A stretch of 60,432 nt of DNA from Priapulus caudatus (taxonomy: Eukaryota > Priapulida > Priapulimorpha > Priapulimorphida > Priapulidae), in the NCBI RefSeq assembly GCF_000485595.1, contig NW_014577409.1, positions 225,905 through 286,336 of the forward strand, written 5' to 3'. How positions within the stretch are numbered: the stretch's first letter is position 1; every line of letters starts with the position of its first letter. The notes beneath the pieces are model-generated. The model was not told the DNA's origin, did not search any database, and worked only from the letters and a program-made list of their open reading frames with translations. Below are positions 34,841-46,199 of the stretch, in pieces. The translations under genes and the position numbers were made by a program.

Positions 34841-35640
34841 GGGCCCCCAAAAAAGCCTCCTTCCTGAGCCTTAGGCTCACACGGGCCTCCCCGAACATTA
34901 TCAAACACAACGCGACCCGTGAATCATGTTAAAAAACTATAGTTGACACCCCTACTTCTCTACCACCTGCAACACCGCCCCCATAACCTGTGCCTCACCC
35001 CAAGACGCTCCACTCGCTGAAGTGACACCATGGTGACAACAACAAGGAAAAATTATCCTGCACACATCATGGAAACTGGTGGCCAAACCATGAGCAATTA
35101 GTGTGGACTCAAGCAACCACTGCAAAAGTCGACAGAAGGAATGCCAACCTTCACATCTGGGTCACCAGCGGACATCAAAACCGAAATGCTCGCGAACTGC
35201 CCTACGCCAGCGAAGATGGTGCGCACTCTATACATTAAGTCGAAGTTGCCTCCAAAGCTTGACGCGCCTTAGCATTCAATGGCTTGATGAACAACAAAAG
35301 ATATCATCTAAGCCCAAGAACAGCACTCGTTTCTCTCGCTACACGTTAGCCTACTCATAATAACCGGCTCTCATAGTCGGAACAGCTTCTGGCCTTCGAA
35401 GCCTCCAGACGCGCTGGATGCTCCTTGCCCCTCTCACTTTCACAGCAAACGACAGAACATTGAATACCACACTTCAATCCCGCCCAAAAAGATATCGCCC
35501 TCTCGCCCATCTAAGCGAAATCCACTTAGCTACGACCGGTTACTCGCATGCGCCGCCCTCTAGTCCGAGTGCAGCGACCCAACAACCACAGGGTGTCCCA
35601 GCTCGCCACGATTACACCGCGCAGCCAGGCACCCCGCCCC
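34841..35640. other. C-rich stretch, no gene recognised
   Basis: Unusual base composition compared with its neighbours; ORFs across it show no family motifs. It may be low-accuracy sequence or the 5' part of the hAT element. Confidence 0.35.
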
Positions 35641-36838
35641 CGCCATTAGCCCTTTCCACTTTATATGGTGTGGCCACTAGCAATGCACACTGCTTAAATT
35701 TGGTATTAGTTGACAGTGTGAAATGCCTCAATGAAGCAGATTGTTTTTTTTCTCTTTTGCAGAGGCTCTATGTTTTTGTGTCAGGGTCCCATGTACATCA
35801 AAAGTGGCTAGAGGTACAGAGAGAAATGTATCAGGGGGCACCAAGAGAATTACAAAGACTGATAGAGACACGGTGGGCATGTCGGTACAATGCATGCAAA
35901 CGGTTAAGGATAGACTGCCGCTATCATGTGCCTACTGAAAAGACTCTCTGAAGAGAGAAATGGTGACAGGGCTACTGAAGCAAGAGGTCTGTTGGCACAA
36001 ATAGATCTCCAGTTCATTGCCCTCCCTTCTGACAATGACACAAGTTTTTGGTAAGATTAAGTATCTGTCTGATGCTTTTACAGTCCCCACAACTGAATTT
36101 GGGTGTAGCGGTTACCTTGTGGATTCACTTGTTGACACATGAACAGTTATCGAGAAGGCTCTGTCTTTAATGAAATTTGGGACAATGCGATGGCTCTCGC
36201 TGAACAATGCAGTGTTGGTGTTGCATCTAGACGTCAAGTCACACCAAGCTCTAGGCTTGAAGGCTATTACATATCCACACCAATAGCTCAGAGACAGGGT
36301 CAACACAGATAAGGAGTCTTTTAGGACGGGCTCGTTCATTCAATTCTTGATGTCCTTCTCTCAGAAATTAGGAGAAGATTTTCAAAGGAGAGTTGTGTCA
36401 TAATGGAAGGCATACAGGCCTTGAATCCAGGTAGTTCCACATTTTGTGAGAAAACTGTAATATTAGCTTTGGCATCACAATACAAATGCAACACTGAGGA
36501 TCTTGAATTTGAAATCCCTCAACTTAAAAGGATACTGGGCAGGAAGCAAACTAGTGGCCTTGAAACACCATCCAGTTTACTAGACCTCACAGTCTTTCTT
36601 GAGCCATATGGAGAAGTATTTCCTGAGATGTTTAAACTTTGCAAAATTGCACTTGCACTACCTGTAAGTACTGCAGCTTGTGAGCGTAGTTTTTCTGTTC
36701 TAAAATTGGTCAAGACTGTCTTAAGAAATTCGATGAGTGATGAGCGACTGAGCAACTTAGGGGTGCTAAGTATTGAGTCAAAAAGATCAAAGGCCATAAG
36801 TCTTGATGACTTTGTGGATGTGTTTGCAAAAAGACACN
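35641..36838 (+). pseudogene. hAT-family transposase (plus copy)
   Basis: First block (35,660-35,900): NAHCLNLVLVDSVKCLNEAD, FFSLLQRLYVFVSGSHVHQK, then RELQRLIETRWACRYNACKR, the usual hAT core with a conserved RW. A broken middle follows (35,940-36,400). Last block (36,403-36,838): LDLTVFLEPYGEVFPEMFKL, ALPVSTAACERSFSVLKLVK and DERLSNLGVLSIE, the hAT C-terminal dimerisation motif. Frames are lost between blocks, and the end runs into an N-gap after VFAKRH. It is similar to zinc-finger MYM/hAT-type animal transposases. Confidence 0.75.
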
Positions 36839-36847
36839 NNNNNNNNN
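36838..36847. other. Assembly gap (10 N)
   Basis: Ten N directly after the hAT transposase; noisy sequence follows. Confidence 1.
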
Positions 36848-36879
36848 CAGTATGATATTATTAAAAATTTATGAATTAA

Positions 36880-37560
36880 TTTTAAATTTATTAATTTATA
36901 ATTAAATTATTTTTTTTGTTATTAATTAATATTTATTTTAAACCCTTTTATCGTTTTGATTTCTTATTTTTTATTTTTTTACGTTTGGGATGGGATGGAT
37001 GGATTGAATGAGATGAGGATGGGATGGAATGCGGCTGGCGATGGGATGGGATGTGATGCGGTGCGATGGATGTGAATGGGATGGCATGCCCCATGGGGTG
37101 GGATGGCACTAAATGTGATGAGTGGGATGGATGGGATGGGATGGATGGATATGGAATGGATGCGGTCGATGGCGATGGGATGGCATGGAATGGATGATGG
37201 ATGGAATACAGGATAGATAGATAGTTTATTTTTCTTTTTGCCTTTACCTATTCTTTAGTATGTATTTATTTAAATTTAACATTATTTTAAATTTTATATT
37301 TATTTAATGTTATTATTTTTGTTTATTAATTATTTTATTTTTAATGTTTGTTATGCTTTTGATTTCTTATTGTTTATTACTGTTTGGGAATGGGATGGGA
37401 TGGGATGCGGATGGGATGGATATGGGATGGCATGGCATGGCGATGGCATGAATGTGTGAGAGGGGTGGGAGGGATATGTGATGGATGGCCGTGCGATGGG
37501 ATGGAGATGCATGGCCATGGCATGGATGGATGGATTCATGCATGCATGGACAGATGTGCA
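36880..37560. repeat. Duplicated AT-rich block plus (GGATG)n satellite
   Basis: An AT-rich block ending gatttcttatt...acgtttggg followed by GGGATGG repeats occurs at 36,880-37,220 and again at 37,290-37,560. The second array is the mirror image of the CATCC array at 33.8-34.0 kb. Confidence 0.75.
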
Positions 37561-37564
37561 TTGA

Positions 37565-38055
37565 TAGATATGATAGTTATCATTTTTTGCGGGTATTGTT
37601 CGCTTCAACCAAGCGGTCACCAGCTGAGTAACGCCACGGATTTCCCGCTAATTTTGTTATATTTTGACAGTATGGCACCCAAGCAACGCTTACGTTCTAG
37701 AGAGAAATAATGTGGCAGCTGTCACTTAAGAAAAACAAGTGCCGGGCACGTGGCGACAGGGCTCATCAGTGGTGTCTGGTGTTCTGCTGAATTAGTTCAT
37801 TTTGTGCATAACAAGACGTTCTTAGTACATAAGTCTTTCTTATTCTTGTTTGACTTTAGTAGGCCATGCGTGAACCAAAATATATCAGCTACACTTCGCA
37901 CCGCACCATCTGCCTATGCAATGCAGACACAATGTGCGCATATTGCAGGTTGGCAGCAACAATTATGATTATAAGCGTCGCACGCATGGGCTGTCCCCGT
38001 GTTTTTGCCCTACCCACACGAGCATTCACTGATTCAGCCTTCAGGGCTGTTCCGT
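37565..38055. repeat. Inverted repeat unit, right arm (indel-rich)
   Basis: Mirror copy of 33,240-33,832 with small insertions and deletions throughout. Confidence 0.85.
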
Positions 38056-38629
38056 CAGTTTGGCTCAGTTAAATAATTATACAATTGGGCGCATGCGAGC
38101 ATGGTATGGGTGTACGCGTTGTGAAACTCTTGTGCATTGCGAGCCTAGGTTGTGCAGAAGATGTTCTAAACTGTCTCAAATAAGGTTACAACCTGGACCC
38201 CCGTTCTATCATTCGGGGTAGACTGTTTTGGGCCATGGCAAATTCACACGTCGCACACGTGGGGGTCAAGCTAGGCAGTAAGCGTGGGCAGTCATGTTCA
38301 CCGTCCGTGGTTGAGGAGCCCGTGCAATATTGAGGTTGGTTGAAGAATTGAGCTCATGCATGCCTTCCATAAAACGCACTGAGACGGTTCAATTGCCTGT
38401 TAGACGGTAAAGTAAGCTTTTTTCGCTCAGACGAGACGCAATTTTGTTGGCGCCACAGAGGGTCTTGGAATCACGTGAAAGTAACCACGTCAGAGAAATT
38501 TCCTTCTTGCGGAAAATGGTGCTTACTTGGATCTTTCAATCCACCACATTCCTCTCACACTGGGAGGAGTGTGGGACGGATGCTGCGGTAGTCACCACAG
38601 GAGGATTTTGGACTCTTTGTTGAGCTTGA
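38056..38629. other. Spacer without counterpart in the left arm
   Basis: Not recognisably homologous to 32,110-33,240, although it sits in the mirror position. No gene seen. Confidence 0.4.
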
Positions 38630-40493
38630 AGTGCCGTACCCAACGTATGTTGGAGGCCCAGAACGAACGAGCTAAGGCTTACAAGAGTGATGCGCTTTAA
38701 ACCAAAAGCAACTTAAGGACACCCAACTGACAGAGATGTTGCAAGCAGCGAATGCAGTTTTGGCATCATAAATGCATTCATATGCAACCAAGGTAAAGTA
38801 CAGGTTAACACGTGATCGACAAGCACAAGCAAGATGACATTGGCTACGGGATCCCATTTTGGCAAGCAAGCGAGGACGGAAAGAAAAAATTGGTTCTACA
38901 ATTGTGAACTGTGATTCTTACAAGCATCCCCAGTTGATGCAGCGCTTGGTCGTTGGTGAAAAACACCTCCAACGGTGATTACCTTCGCATGCGCCTTAAT
39001 CAGGAAGGCAGTGCAGTCTGCTGATTCAGGAGATGACTCTGAAAAGAACAGTTTTTTCCCGGCTGGGTGAGGCTACTACTGTGATAGCTGCCCCTGAGGG
39101 CACTAGGTAGGTCCAGTGAAAAATTCTGAATATAGATGATGACTAGATGAGGCTGATTATATGGCTCCGGCACAATACGACAGAATCCTGAAGTGTGGCC
39201 ACTACAAAGAGAACTCTCTGCCTGCACACGATCATGACGTACATGGCTCTGTATGAATTTCTCCTCAGACAAGTTCTTGCAAGAAAAGGTCCAAACCTCA
39301 AATCCCACCGTGCTCAAATGCCAGTGAATTAAGTCCAGGAAGCCTATGCAGATCAGCAGTTGACAGCAAGCACAAGTCCGAATCATCGCTAATGCATAAT
39401 GACCGGCCTGCTTCAACCCTCACGACGAAGAGTTAATTAAACAGCTGAAAACATGGAAGCAGAAAAATTCTGCTAACGGCAATGTTTAAGTCACTAACAA
39501 CAATTACGCTCCACCATGCTTTTAAAACCATCCTGTTCTTCGTCGAAGACTCAAGATAATGCTGATCTAGTTCTCCACCTGCAAGGCTGGAGAGGCAGTA
39601 TAAGCTTCTTCTTCGCCCTAGATTGCGATAAAATTACAAACGCCTTTGGCCACGGTAGCATCGCAGACATGCAGGAGCTGAGAGAAGATAATCCGGAAAC
39701 CTGGGTAAACTTCAGAACGGAATATATCTGTTCACGAAGAGTGAGATACTGTTTGTCTCCGTTGGCGGCAGACCACGCTGCCGAACACTAAAATAGAATG
39801 ATGAAGAATACACTCTGGGTTAATGTATTTCCAATCATGCCAAACGCACGGCAGCAGTTTTAGTGCCACTACGCAGAGATGTCAACGGCCTGTCAACAGT
39901 GTTAAAGAGCAAATTTGGGTTTCACTGCTCAGAAACCATCAAACACCATGAGGTACAAGTGCTTGTCAGAAGAAAGCATGACGCTGTCAACGAAGATCAG
40001 GCTGCCATCTGAGTCACGTTGATGCAGAAAGGCGATCAGCTTTAGCAACCTTCATGAAAAATGCCCATGCATACTGCTCGCCCAAGTGTCCGAACAGATT
40101 TTGAAATGCTCGAGAAAACTGGCCAGGAAACTGTAATAAAGATTACCCGTTGGCCGATCTCAAATCAAATGCAAGACGTCAAGTCTGTGGGCACCAGTCG
40201 TAAAGCAGAACAACCCATGCTCTTGTCCAGGAAACAAGCAAGGCCAACTTTGTCAAGGTCCGCGACGGATCGGTGGATCTGAAGAGAAACAAAAGAACTA
40301 TGGTCGGTTTGTGGTTACTAGCCCAGATCTAACCCGGACATCGAACAGAAGAATGCAGTCGGGAACTACCAAAGTTTATCTGACTCCCAGAGCATTGTTT
40401 GCCTCAGATGGGTCCATCCTCCATTACTGACAAGTCGAAGCTAATACATTGCCTGGATAAAAGCTGGGAAAGAATTGCGTATAGTGATAATTA
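38630..40493 (+). pseudogene. Family copy C-prime, indel-rich inverted copy of C
   Basis: Follows 32,115 down to 30,330 in reverse-complement order. Recognisable stretches are caaaagcaacttaaggacac, ttgcaagcagcgaatgcagt, NADLVLHLQ and ADMQELREDNPETW (39,560-39,710), atgggtccatcct and aagctgggaaagaattgc (40,410-40,475). Indels every 10-20 bases destroy all frames. Homology ends at 40,493, where the LTR-like sequence starts. Confidence 0.75.
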
Positions 40494-40498
40494 TATGT

Positions 40499-41162
40499 GT
40501 AGCGGTCAACGGTCACCAGGATCACATGACGCCGCGTCCCAAGCGGGAATTTTGATGTAAGTGTTCACCTACGTCACGGCGACGTGAATCCCTTTACCTT
40601 GTTTGTGATTACGTGGCATAACCACTTGACTACGGTCACGCGACAATGAATCCCTGTATCTTGTTTGATGATGTACGTGATAACCAGTGACAACTATTCG
40701 ATATTAACTGCTGTTTCTCGCAGAATAGGAGACACTGTGAGAGCACTGGCTGTGTGAGGCACTGTGATTTCTCTGCCAGGTGCTCCCGAGATACACAACG
40801 CAGATGGACAGCGGAGTGTAAGATAAACGATTACGCTTTTTCACTCTTCTGACTCACGCCTCTGCGCCGGCGTGCTTACTGACGGCTTGACGTCTCTGGC
40901 ACCGCAGGCATGCTCTGAGTTTCGAGTCGCATTGCTTGTTACTGGTGATTACTGTTTTCTGTTTCGGGCATTCAGGCGCCCAAGTTTGTGTAGTATTTAT
41001 GGCCAACCGCGCCTGTTGTCGCGGGCCATAAAAAGCACGCGGCGTTCCCGGTTTTGAACACTTAAAGCTTGGTATTCGTCTGTCTTTGTATCGCCTCGCT
41101 CTCGTGTGAATCCACGATCGAACCTGTGAACTTTGAGGCCGTGAACTGGCTCAAACGTCACA
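40499..41162 (+). mobile_element. Probable LTR with adjacent primer-binding site
   Basis: Begins TGTAGCGGTCAACGG exactly where homology to copy C stops, and ends TCAAACGTCACA. The next bases, tggtgccgtgacgcaggatt (from 41,164), have the TGG start of a tRNA primer-binding site. Inside is an imperfect duplication of about 64 bases (gtgaatcccttta / atgaatccctgta, 40,580-40,700). This part lies in low-accuracy sequence and no second LTR was found. Confidence 0.45.
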
Positions 41163-41184
41163 GTGGTGCCGTGACGCAGGATTC

Positions 41185-43206
41185 ACACGAAAGAGCGAGC
41201 AGGACCGACAGCCCATTGTGCTGGTGGATTCCAGACAGCAGCTAACTGCTACTTCTGGCAGCGGTCGGTTGGCTTGTGGCTCTCAAGCAAATGCACACTG
41301 CGCTACCGAGGTGGCCGGCAGTGAAGCAGGCGTGCGGCTGTGCCGGCGCGGGCACCCGCTGTGGTTCAGGCTGTGAGCGGACCCTAGTGTTGCAGTGGCT
41401 GGACGACGTCCGCGTGCCCACAGTGCACTGAAACGTCCTGCCAACAGAAAAAGCCACGTCGCAGTGTCCCGCTTTCCAACGAGGATAGGGGTATGTCCTT
41501 TGCGTCTGCTTGCAGTAGATAGTTCTAGCCCGGCAGGTAGATAATGCCCAAGGCCCCTCAAGTCTGCGGCGGCAAGATCGGCTCCTTGAATCTGGGATGC
41601 GGATCAAGGTAGCAGTAACTGCTGGGTCTGGGGGCTGATGGATGCATTCGCGCCGACTATTATGTTGGACGCAGCCGGAAACCATGGGTTTCCCGGTCGT
41701 GAGCCATGAGTCGCGCATGCCAGTCGCTCACGGCGAAGCTACATGAGTATCTGCCCCGTTTGAGGATGTCCAAGATGGCAGGACCGTCAGTAATGAGTGG
41801 ACGTGGAAGGCTGAGTCGCTCGCCGCCACCGTGCCCAAGCACGTCTGCCCCGTGGGCAAGTCTAGACGGTGAGCAGCGAATCGCCCTACAAGGGCGACGA
41901 GGGGTATCATACCGTCACCCAGGTCTTCGCAGTTCTTGAGTGAGCACGGCGGCGTGTTTGTCAGGCCGGCATCAAGAGCTTTGCCCGCCACGGTTATTGG
42001 CAAAACGCGTGCCAGTCGATGCACATAACATTCACGTCAGACCGGGAAGAGTTCCCGCCATTAACTAATTAACGTTATCGCGGTTCTGTAGCAACATGCC
42101 CGCACGCTAGGCCATAGGCTAGGTGTCAGCGGTGGTTGGATGAATTGGCCGGTTGCTGCGAAAAGGAAGGGCGTAGCGCTTTCCTTAAGCCGGCTGGTTT
42201 ACGGACAGTAACCCGAAGAGGCAGCGCACGTAAGGCAATCTCAATCCACGCAAGTTGCCACTCCACGGACGAGTTCGTCAGGTAGCTTGGTGTCCAAGCT
42301 AGGAACACCTGAAGACCGGTTTATTGCGACTAATGCTTTCCGCCACGTGAGACCGATTGAACACAGGCGACGGGTGAGCGATCAACACCTCTCCGTCGGT
42401 ATACGACGCCAGTATATCGGTAATGGGTAGCACTGACGCATCCGACAAGTACGAAGGTTGTTCCGTAATGGGCATTCAGCGCGAATACTACCTTACCATC
42501 TGTCCGAGGTCGAAGCAGTGGCGCCCCTTTCCGTCGAGTAACGCTCTTGGCATAGAGACGTCTTGAAACCCGGACCCGCCCCATGCCAGCGTTAATGGTT
42601 TGTTCGGTGCAAGGGGCGGAGAGTATCACGCAACCGCCCACGTGCAAGTAGCCGTCGGTGAGATTCATGCATCGACACGGTGAACACGGTAAACGTGAAA
42701 CAACACCGCTCCGAGACCACGTGCACCTCCATGCATAGGTACTCGGAGCAGCATGTTCTTAAGGCGGGTTCAGGCTAGGCTCGCGCGGCAGTGTTTCTCC
42801 GGATGCTATGCGCTGCCCGGCTTAAAAGAAATCCCCTGCGTGAATTGGTTGCCTACCATTAGTGGCTTCCTAATGTTTCTTCGATGTGCTTGCATAGGTC
42901 GAAAGGTGCTTCACCTGCTGAGTTGCCTCCGCCGGAAGTAGAGAGATGATTGGCACTGGCTCTCATTCTCCCAACTTCCATATAAGCTTGTCCGGTGCGT
43001 CACCCGCAACCAAGTGATGGCGACGCAGAAATCTCCTCGATTCGCGTGCTGCAGCTAGACGATCATTGCATGGTAAACAGAAGCCATGAGTAGGCCTCAC
43101 CGTGTTACCGCTGGAATATGAAACTCTCGGAGCCGCAGGGCGGGTCCTGTGTTCTCTGCCACCACCATCGAGAGTCTTACCGAGCAGGAGCCTCCCTCGG
43201 CGGCGG
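41185..43206. other. GC-rich, unrecognised; probably decayed or low-accuracy retroelement interior
   Basis: Overlapping short ORFs on both strands (for example 41,242-41,718 minus, 42,330-42,668 minus, 41,706-41,939 plus) give no family motif. Position after an LTR and primer-binding site would make it a gag leader, but I cannot show that. Confidence 0.35.
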
Positions 43207-43257
43207 TCATCGTAGAATAATCCTAAAGAGGTAGGTAAAGGGAAAAAGGAAAAATAA

Positions 43258-43350
43258 GGAAAATAAGTTCCCCAGCTGGGACTGGAACCCGGAATCCAGG
43301 TGTAGCAGACGGATGTTGTACTGATGAGCCGACTGCGCCATCACGTTTAT
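43258..43350 (-). repeat. tRNA-derived SINE head (A and B box)
   Basis: On the minus strand a polymerase III A box TGGCGCAGTCGG (43,340-43,329) and B box GGTTCCAGTCC (43,289-43,279) are about 40 bases apart, as in tRNA genes. The 3' part (CCCAGCTGGGGAAC) does not pair with a 5' acceptor arm, so this is a SINE or tRNA pseudogene and not a functional tRNA. A pyrimidine-rich tail follows to about 43,215. Confidence 0.65.
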
Positions 43351-43606
43351 ACACCGTGGATTCAGACGTGATGTTGTATGTACGTACGTGACCGCCATCT
43401 ATTGATCAATATAATTTTTTATGAATGTTTCACTTTTTAACTTTTTTAAATTTTACCACTTCGCAGACATGCTGATTCTGAAAATATCTTTAGTTTTCCT
43501 CTAGGCTGCGGAGTTCTTTTGTTATGCGCGAACACATAAATTTGGCTGAACAACTTTATATATATAGATAGGCATCAGGATGTGATACACTTTCGTGCAA
43601 TGTATA

Positions 43607-43783
43607 AAGCTGCGTTTACCCTATCGATTTTTGTCAGCAAATCGTACTGATTTCAAGTGCATTCCAACTAATCGGCTGAAACTCGAGTCGGAGTCAAGTC
43701 GCCGAGTTGGAGAAATAGAACGTGTTCTATTTTGCACGACTCGGACGATTTGCTGACAAAAATCGATAGTGTAAACGCAGCTT
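43607..43783. mobile_element. MITE, 177 bp, hAT-like
   Basis: Terminal inverted repeats of about 40 bases (aagctgcgtttac(c/a)ctatcg...) at both ends. They are flanked by aatgtata on the left (43,599-43,606) and aatgcata on the right (43,784-43,791), an 8-bp target-site duplication with one mismatch. The 8-bp duplication points to hAT mobilisation. No coding capacity. Confidence 0.8.
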
Positions 43784-43959
43784 AATGCATATACAATATG
43801 ATGATAAAAGGCATCATATGTTCACGTATGTGTACATTTGCTGACAGATGAGCAACTATGAACATATATCAGCAACTGTTCACATATATACACTACTTCC
43901 TAAATATAGCTGCGATAACGACGTCTAAATAACCTATATATACGTCTATTAACTAGCCT

Positions 43960-44012
43960 ACATTAAACCCTTGTAATGTAGCTGACATTACAAGAGTTTA
44001 AACTCCAACTAC
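43960..44012. repeat. Short hairpin
   Basis: aaacccttgtaatgt and acattacaagagttt are near-complementary around a short loop. Confidence 0.6.
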
Positions 44013-44339
44013 CATTCTGTTTGCAACTTCAGAAAAATTCTGGCTACCAGAATTCAAATTGAAACAACATTTGGCTTTGTTCAGAACGTCCCAGCATCAC
44101 AAGGGCAACTCTAGCTCGCTTTGAACGAGGATGTTGATAAAGAGAATGTATATATCTTGCAAACGGATCGTTAACGCATAAAATTTACTACTAAACCAGG
44201 TAACATGATTATTAAAAATAATATTCAGATCCTTTGACAATCCAAGCCAGACCCATTTTGATTTTGAGGTGCGGGAGCACGTTGCAACCAGAGTAACTTT
44301 CCCCAATACAGCCATGTACTGAGCAAGCTGCGTAATATT

Positions 44340-44880
44340 AATAGTGAAAGTAATTCTGAGTTACCACTATTTCTGCCCTCGGAACGAATACAGCGCCTGG
44401 ACTTGCATGGATCTGCTGAGTCTCCTTCACTGAAAAGGCCCCCATGCTCTCTTGCAGGAAAAATACAACAAATCCCCTGTAAGTAGAAAAATATTATTGA
44501 CAGTTCACTGAATGTCAGTACAACTGCTGCAGTTGTGCTGCAAGAGGAATAAAGTCATACTCATCACATTCTGCTGCTAGCATCAGAGGTGGTCGAACGA
44601 ATTTAGCGCTGCGTTCCGACTGCATCGCTCTGTCTGTCGTCAGAACCTTGTTGCCATGCACGTACTTGTCCCATGCACCTTGCGGAAAGGCTGGACGCAG
44701 ATTATCTACATGTACAGCATGTGTGCGCCCTGACCGTACATCCTAATAAGGAACGTAACTATCGACAGCTGCTGAACGATTAAGTAATACAGCCGAAAAT
44801 ACGATGCGAGCTTCCTAGACTGTGTTGGCTTAGTCGTAGGATTAAATGCACGCATTAATGTTCTAATCAGCTGATCATTT
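44340..44880. other. 3' flank of Harbinger gene
   Basis: No coding motif recognised; probably the untranslated 3' part of the element. Confidence 0.35.
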
Positions 44881-45818
44881 CTAGCGTGGTAATCCACGTC
44901 GAACAACATTCCTCTGCCACTCAACCTGTTCCGCGGGTGAGAGAAAGTATTCCCTGAATCTTTCGCAAATACTGAAAGCTTCAATCGTTGCATTATTGTG
45001 CCTTCTCCCTTGATTGTCTAGTTCTTGGAGCATTCCTGTTCCAGTGTCTTCACTTGTATCTGATGGAACTGCGTCGATCGCAGGTATCCCTGTGGTGTGT
45101 TGCTGCAGAAAGTTATGGAGCACACAAGTAGCCTTGATTACATGATCCAAAGATTCTGGATCCATTTGTATGCGGCGATGGTAGATGCGCCATCTTGCAG
45201 CTAATATCCCAAATGCATTTTAAACTATGCGTCTTGCGCGTGAAAGTCTGTAGTTGAAAATCCTTCTGTCCTCTGATGAGCCTTTTTCCTGGGTAAGGTC
45301 GCATCAGATGTGATTTCAGTGGGAAAGCTTCATCTCCTACTATAACATGCATGAGGAGTAGGGATAGCAGCTGGATCTCCGGGTAGTGCAACATCTAGTG
45401 GCAAAGTCATGGTTCCTCTGTCCAGTGATTTGCCTCGATTTGGTTCTAGAATTCCTCCATCACTGTTTCTACCGTAACCTCCTATGTCTACTACAATAAA
45501 GCAATATCTGGCATCAACAAGTGCCATTAGGTTTACTGAAAAAGTTCCCTTATAGTTGTAATAAAGTGAACCAGAGTGTGGAGGTGCCTGTATAACGACA
45601 TGCTTGCCATCAATCGCGCCTACGCAGTTTGGAAATTGCCACAGCTCCTGGAAATCTGCAGCAATTTCTCTCCAGTGTTCCATTGTAGGTACCGGCATGA
45701 CTATAGGCTGCAAACACTCCCACAACGCTTGACAAGTAGTTCGCACAATGCTGCAAACTGTTTGTTTCCCCAGCCTGTATGAAAAGGCAAGGCTTGCGAA
45801 GGAATCACCTGTAGCCAA
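44881..45818 (-). pseudogene. PIF/Harbinger transposase (HARBI1-like)
   Basis: Minus-strand order: YRLGKQTVCSIVRTTCQALW, then FPNCVGAIDGKHVVIQAPPH (first catalytic Asp in GAIDGKH), YYNYKGTFSVNLMALVDARY (second Asp), VVDIGGYGRNSDGG. After a frame shift near 45,390 come GDEAFPLKSHLMRPYPGK and a degenerate arginine/asparagine helix region (third acidic residue not confirmed). A further frame at 45,165-44,881 reads CVLHNFLQQH and the C-terminal tail. These are the typical DDE_4 nuclease blocks. Two frameshifts inactivate it. The N-terminus may continue beyond 45,818 in another exon, as ctgaaataaaataaac there fits a splice border. Its likely partner gene lies divergently at 46.2 kb. Confidence 0.8.
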
Positions 45819-46199
45819 ATATCTGAAATAAAATAAACAAGCTATATAATACTCGTTTTAGTATGTAATGCTAGACTAATAAATTATTGCAGGCAAATAT
45901 TGCAAGGTTCACTGGACAAATCCTTGTGACTCACATTCATGAAGTACCTGAAAAAAGATGAAGGAACACAAGCGATGTGGGTCCAAGGCAACGAAAATAA
46001 GAGAATACAGATATGCACAACAGATGACTTTCCTTCTGCCTTTCTTGCAAACTAGGCCGTATGTCATTATGAATGTGCTACTCGTATTCCTACGGATATA
46101 TTCAACAATCGGACGTATGTGAATAAGTCATACATTTTCCCCATATGTTTCGTAAAAATAATAAAAACATTGACCGCCGACTATTAGTTACTAAATATT

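Noticed and set aside
37384-37710. Gly/Met/Trp-rich ORF
   Set aside because: Translation of the GGATG satellite.
41242-42668. Overlapping ORFs as a retroelement gag or protease
   Set aside because: No DTG, zinc knuckle or capsid motif could be found on either strand, so I left it as unrecognised.
43258-43350. Functional tRNA gene
   Set aside because: A and B boxes are present but no acceptor stem forms, so it was called a SINE head.
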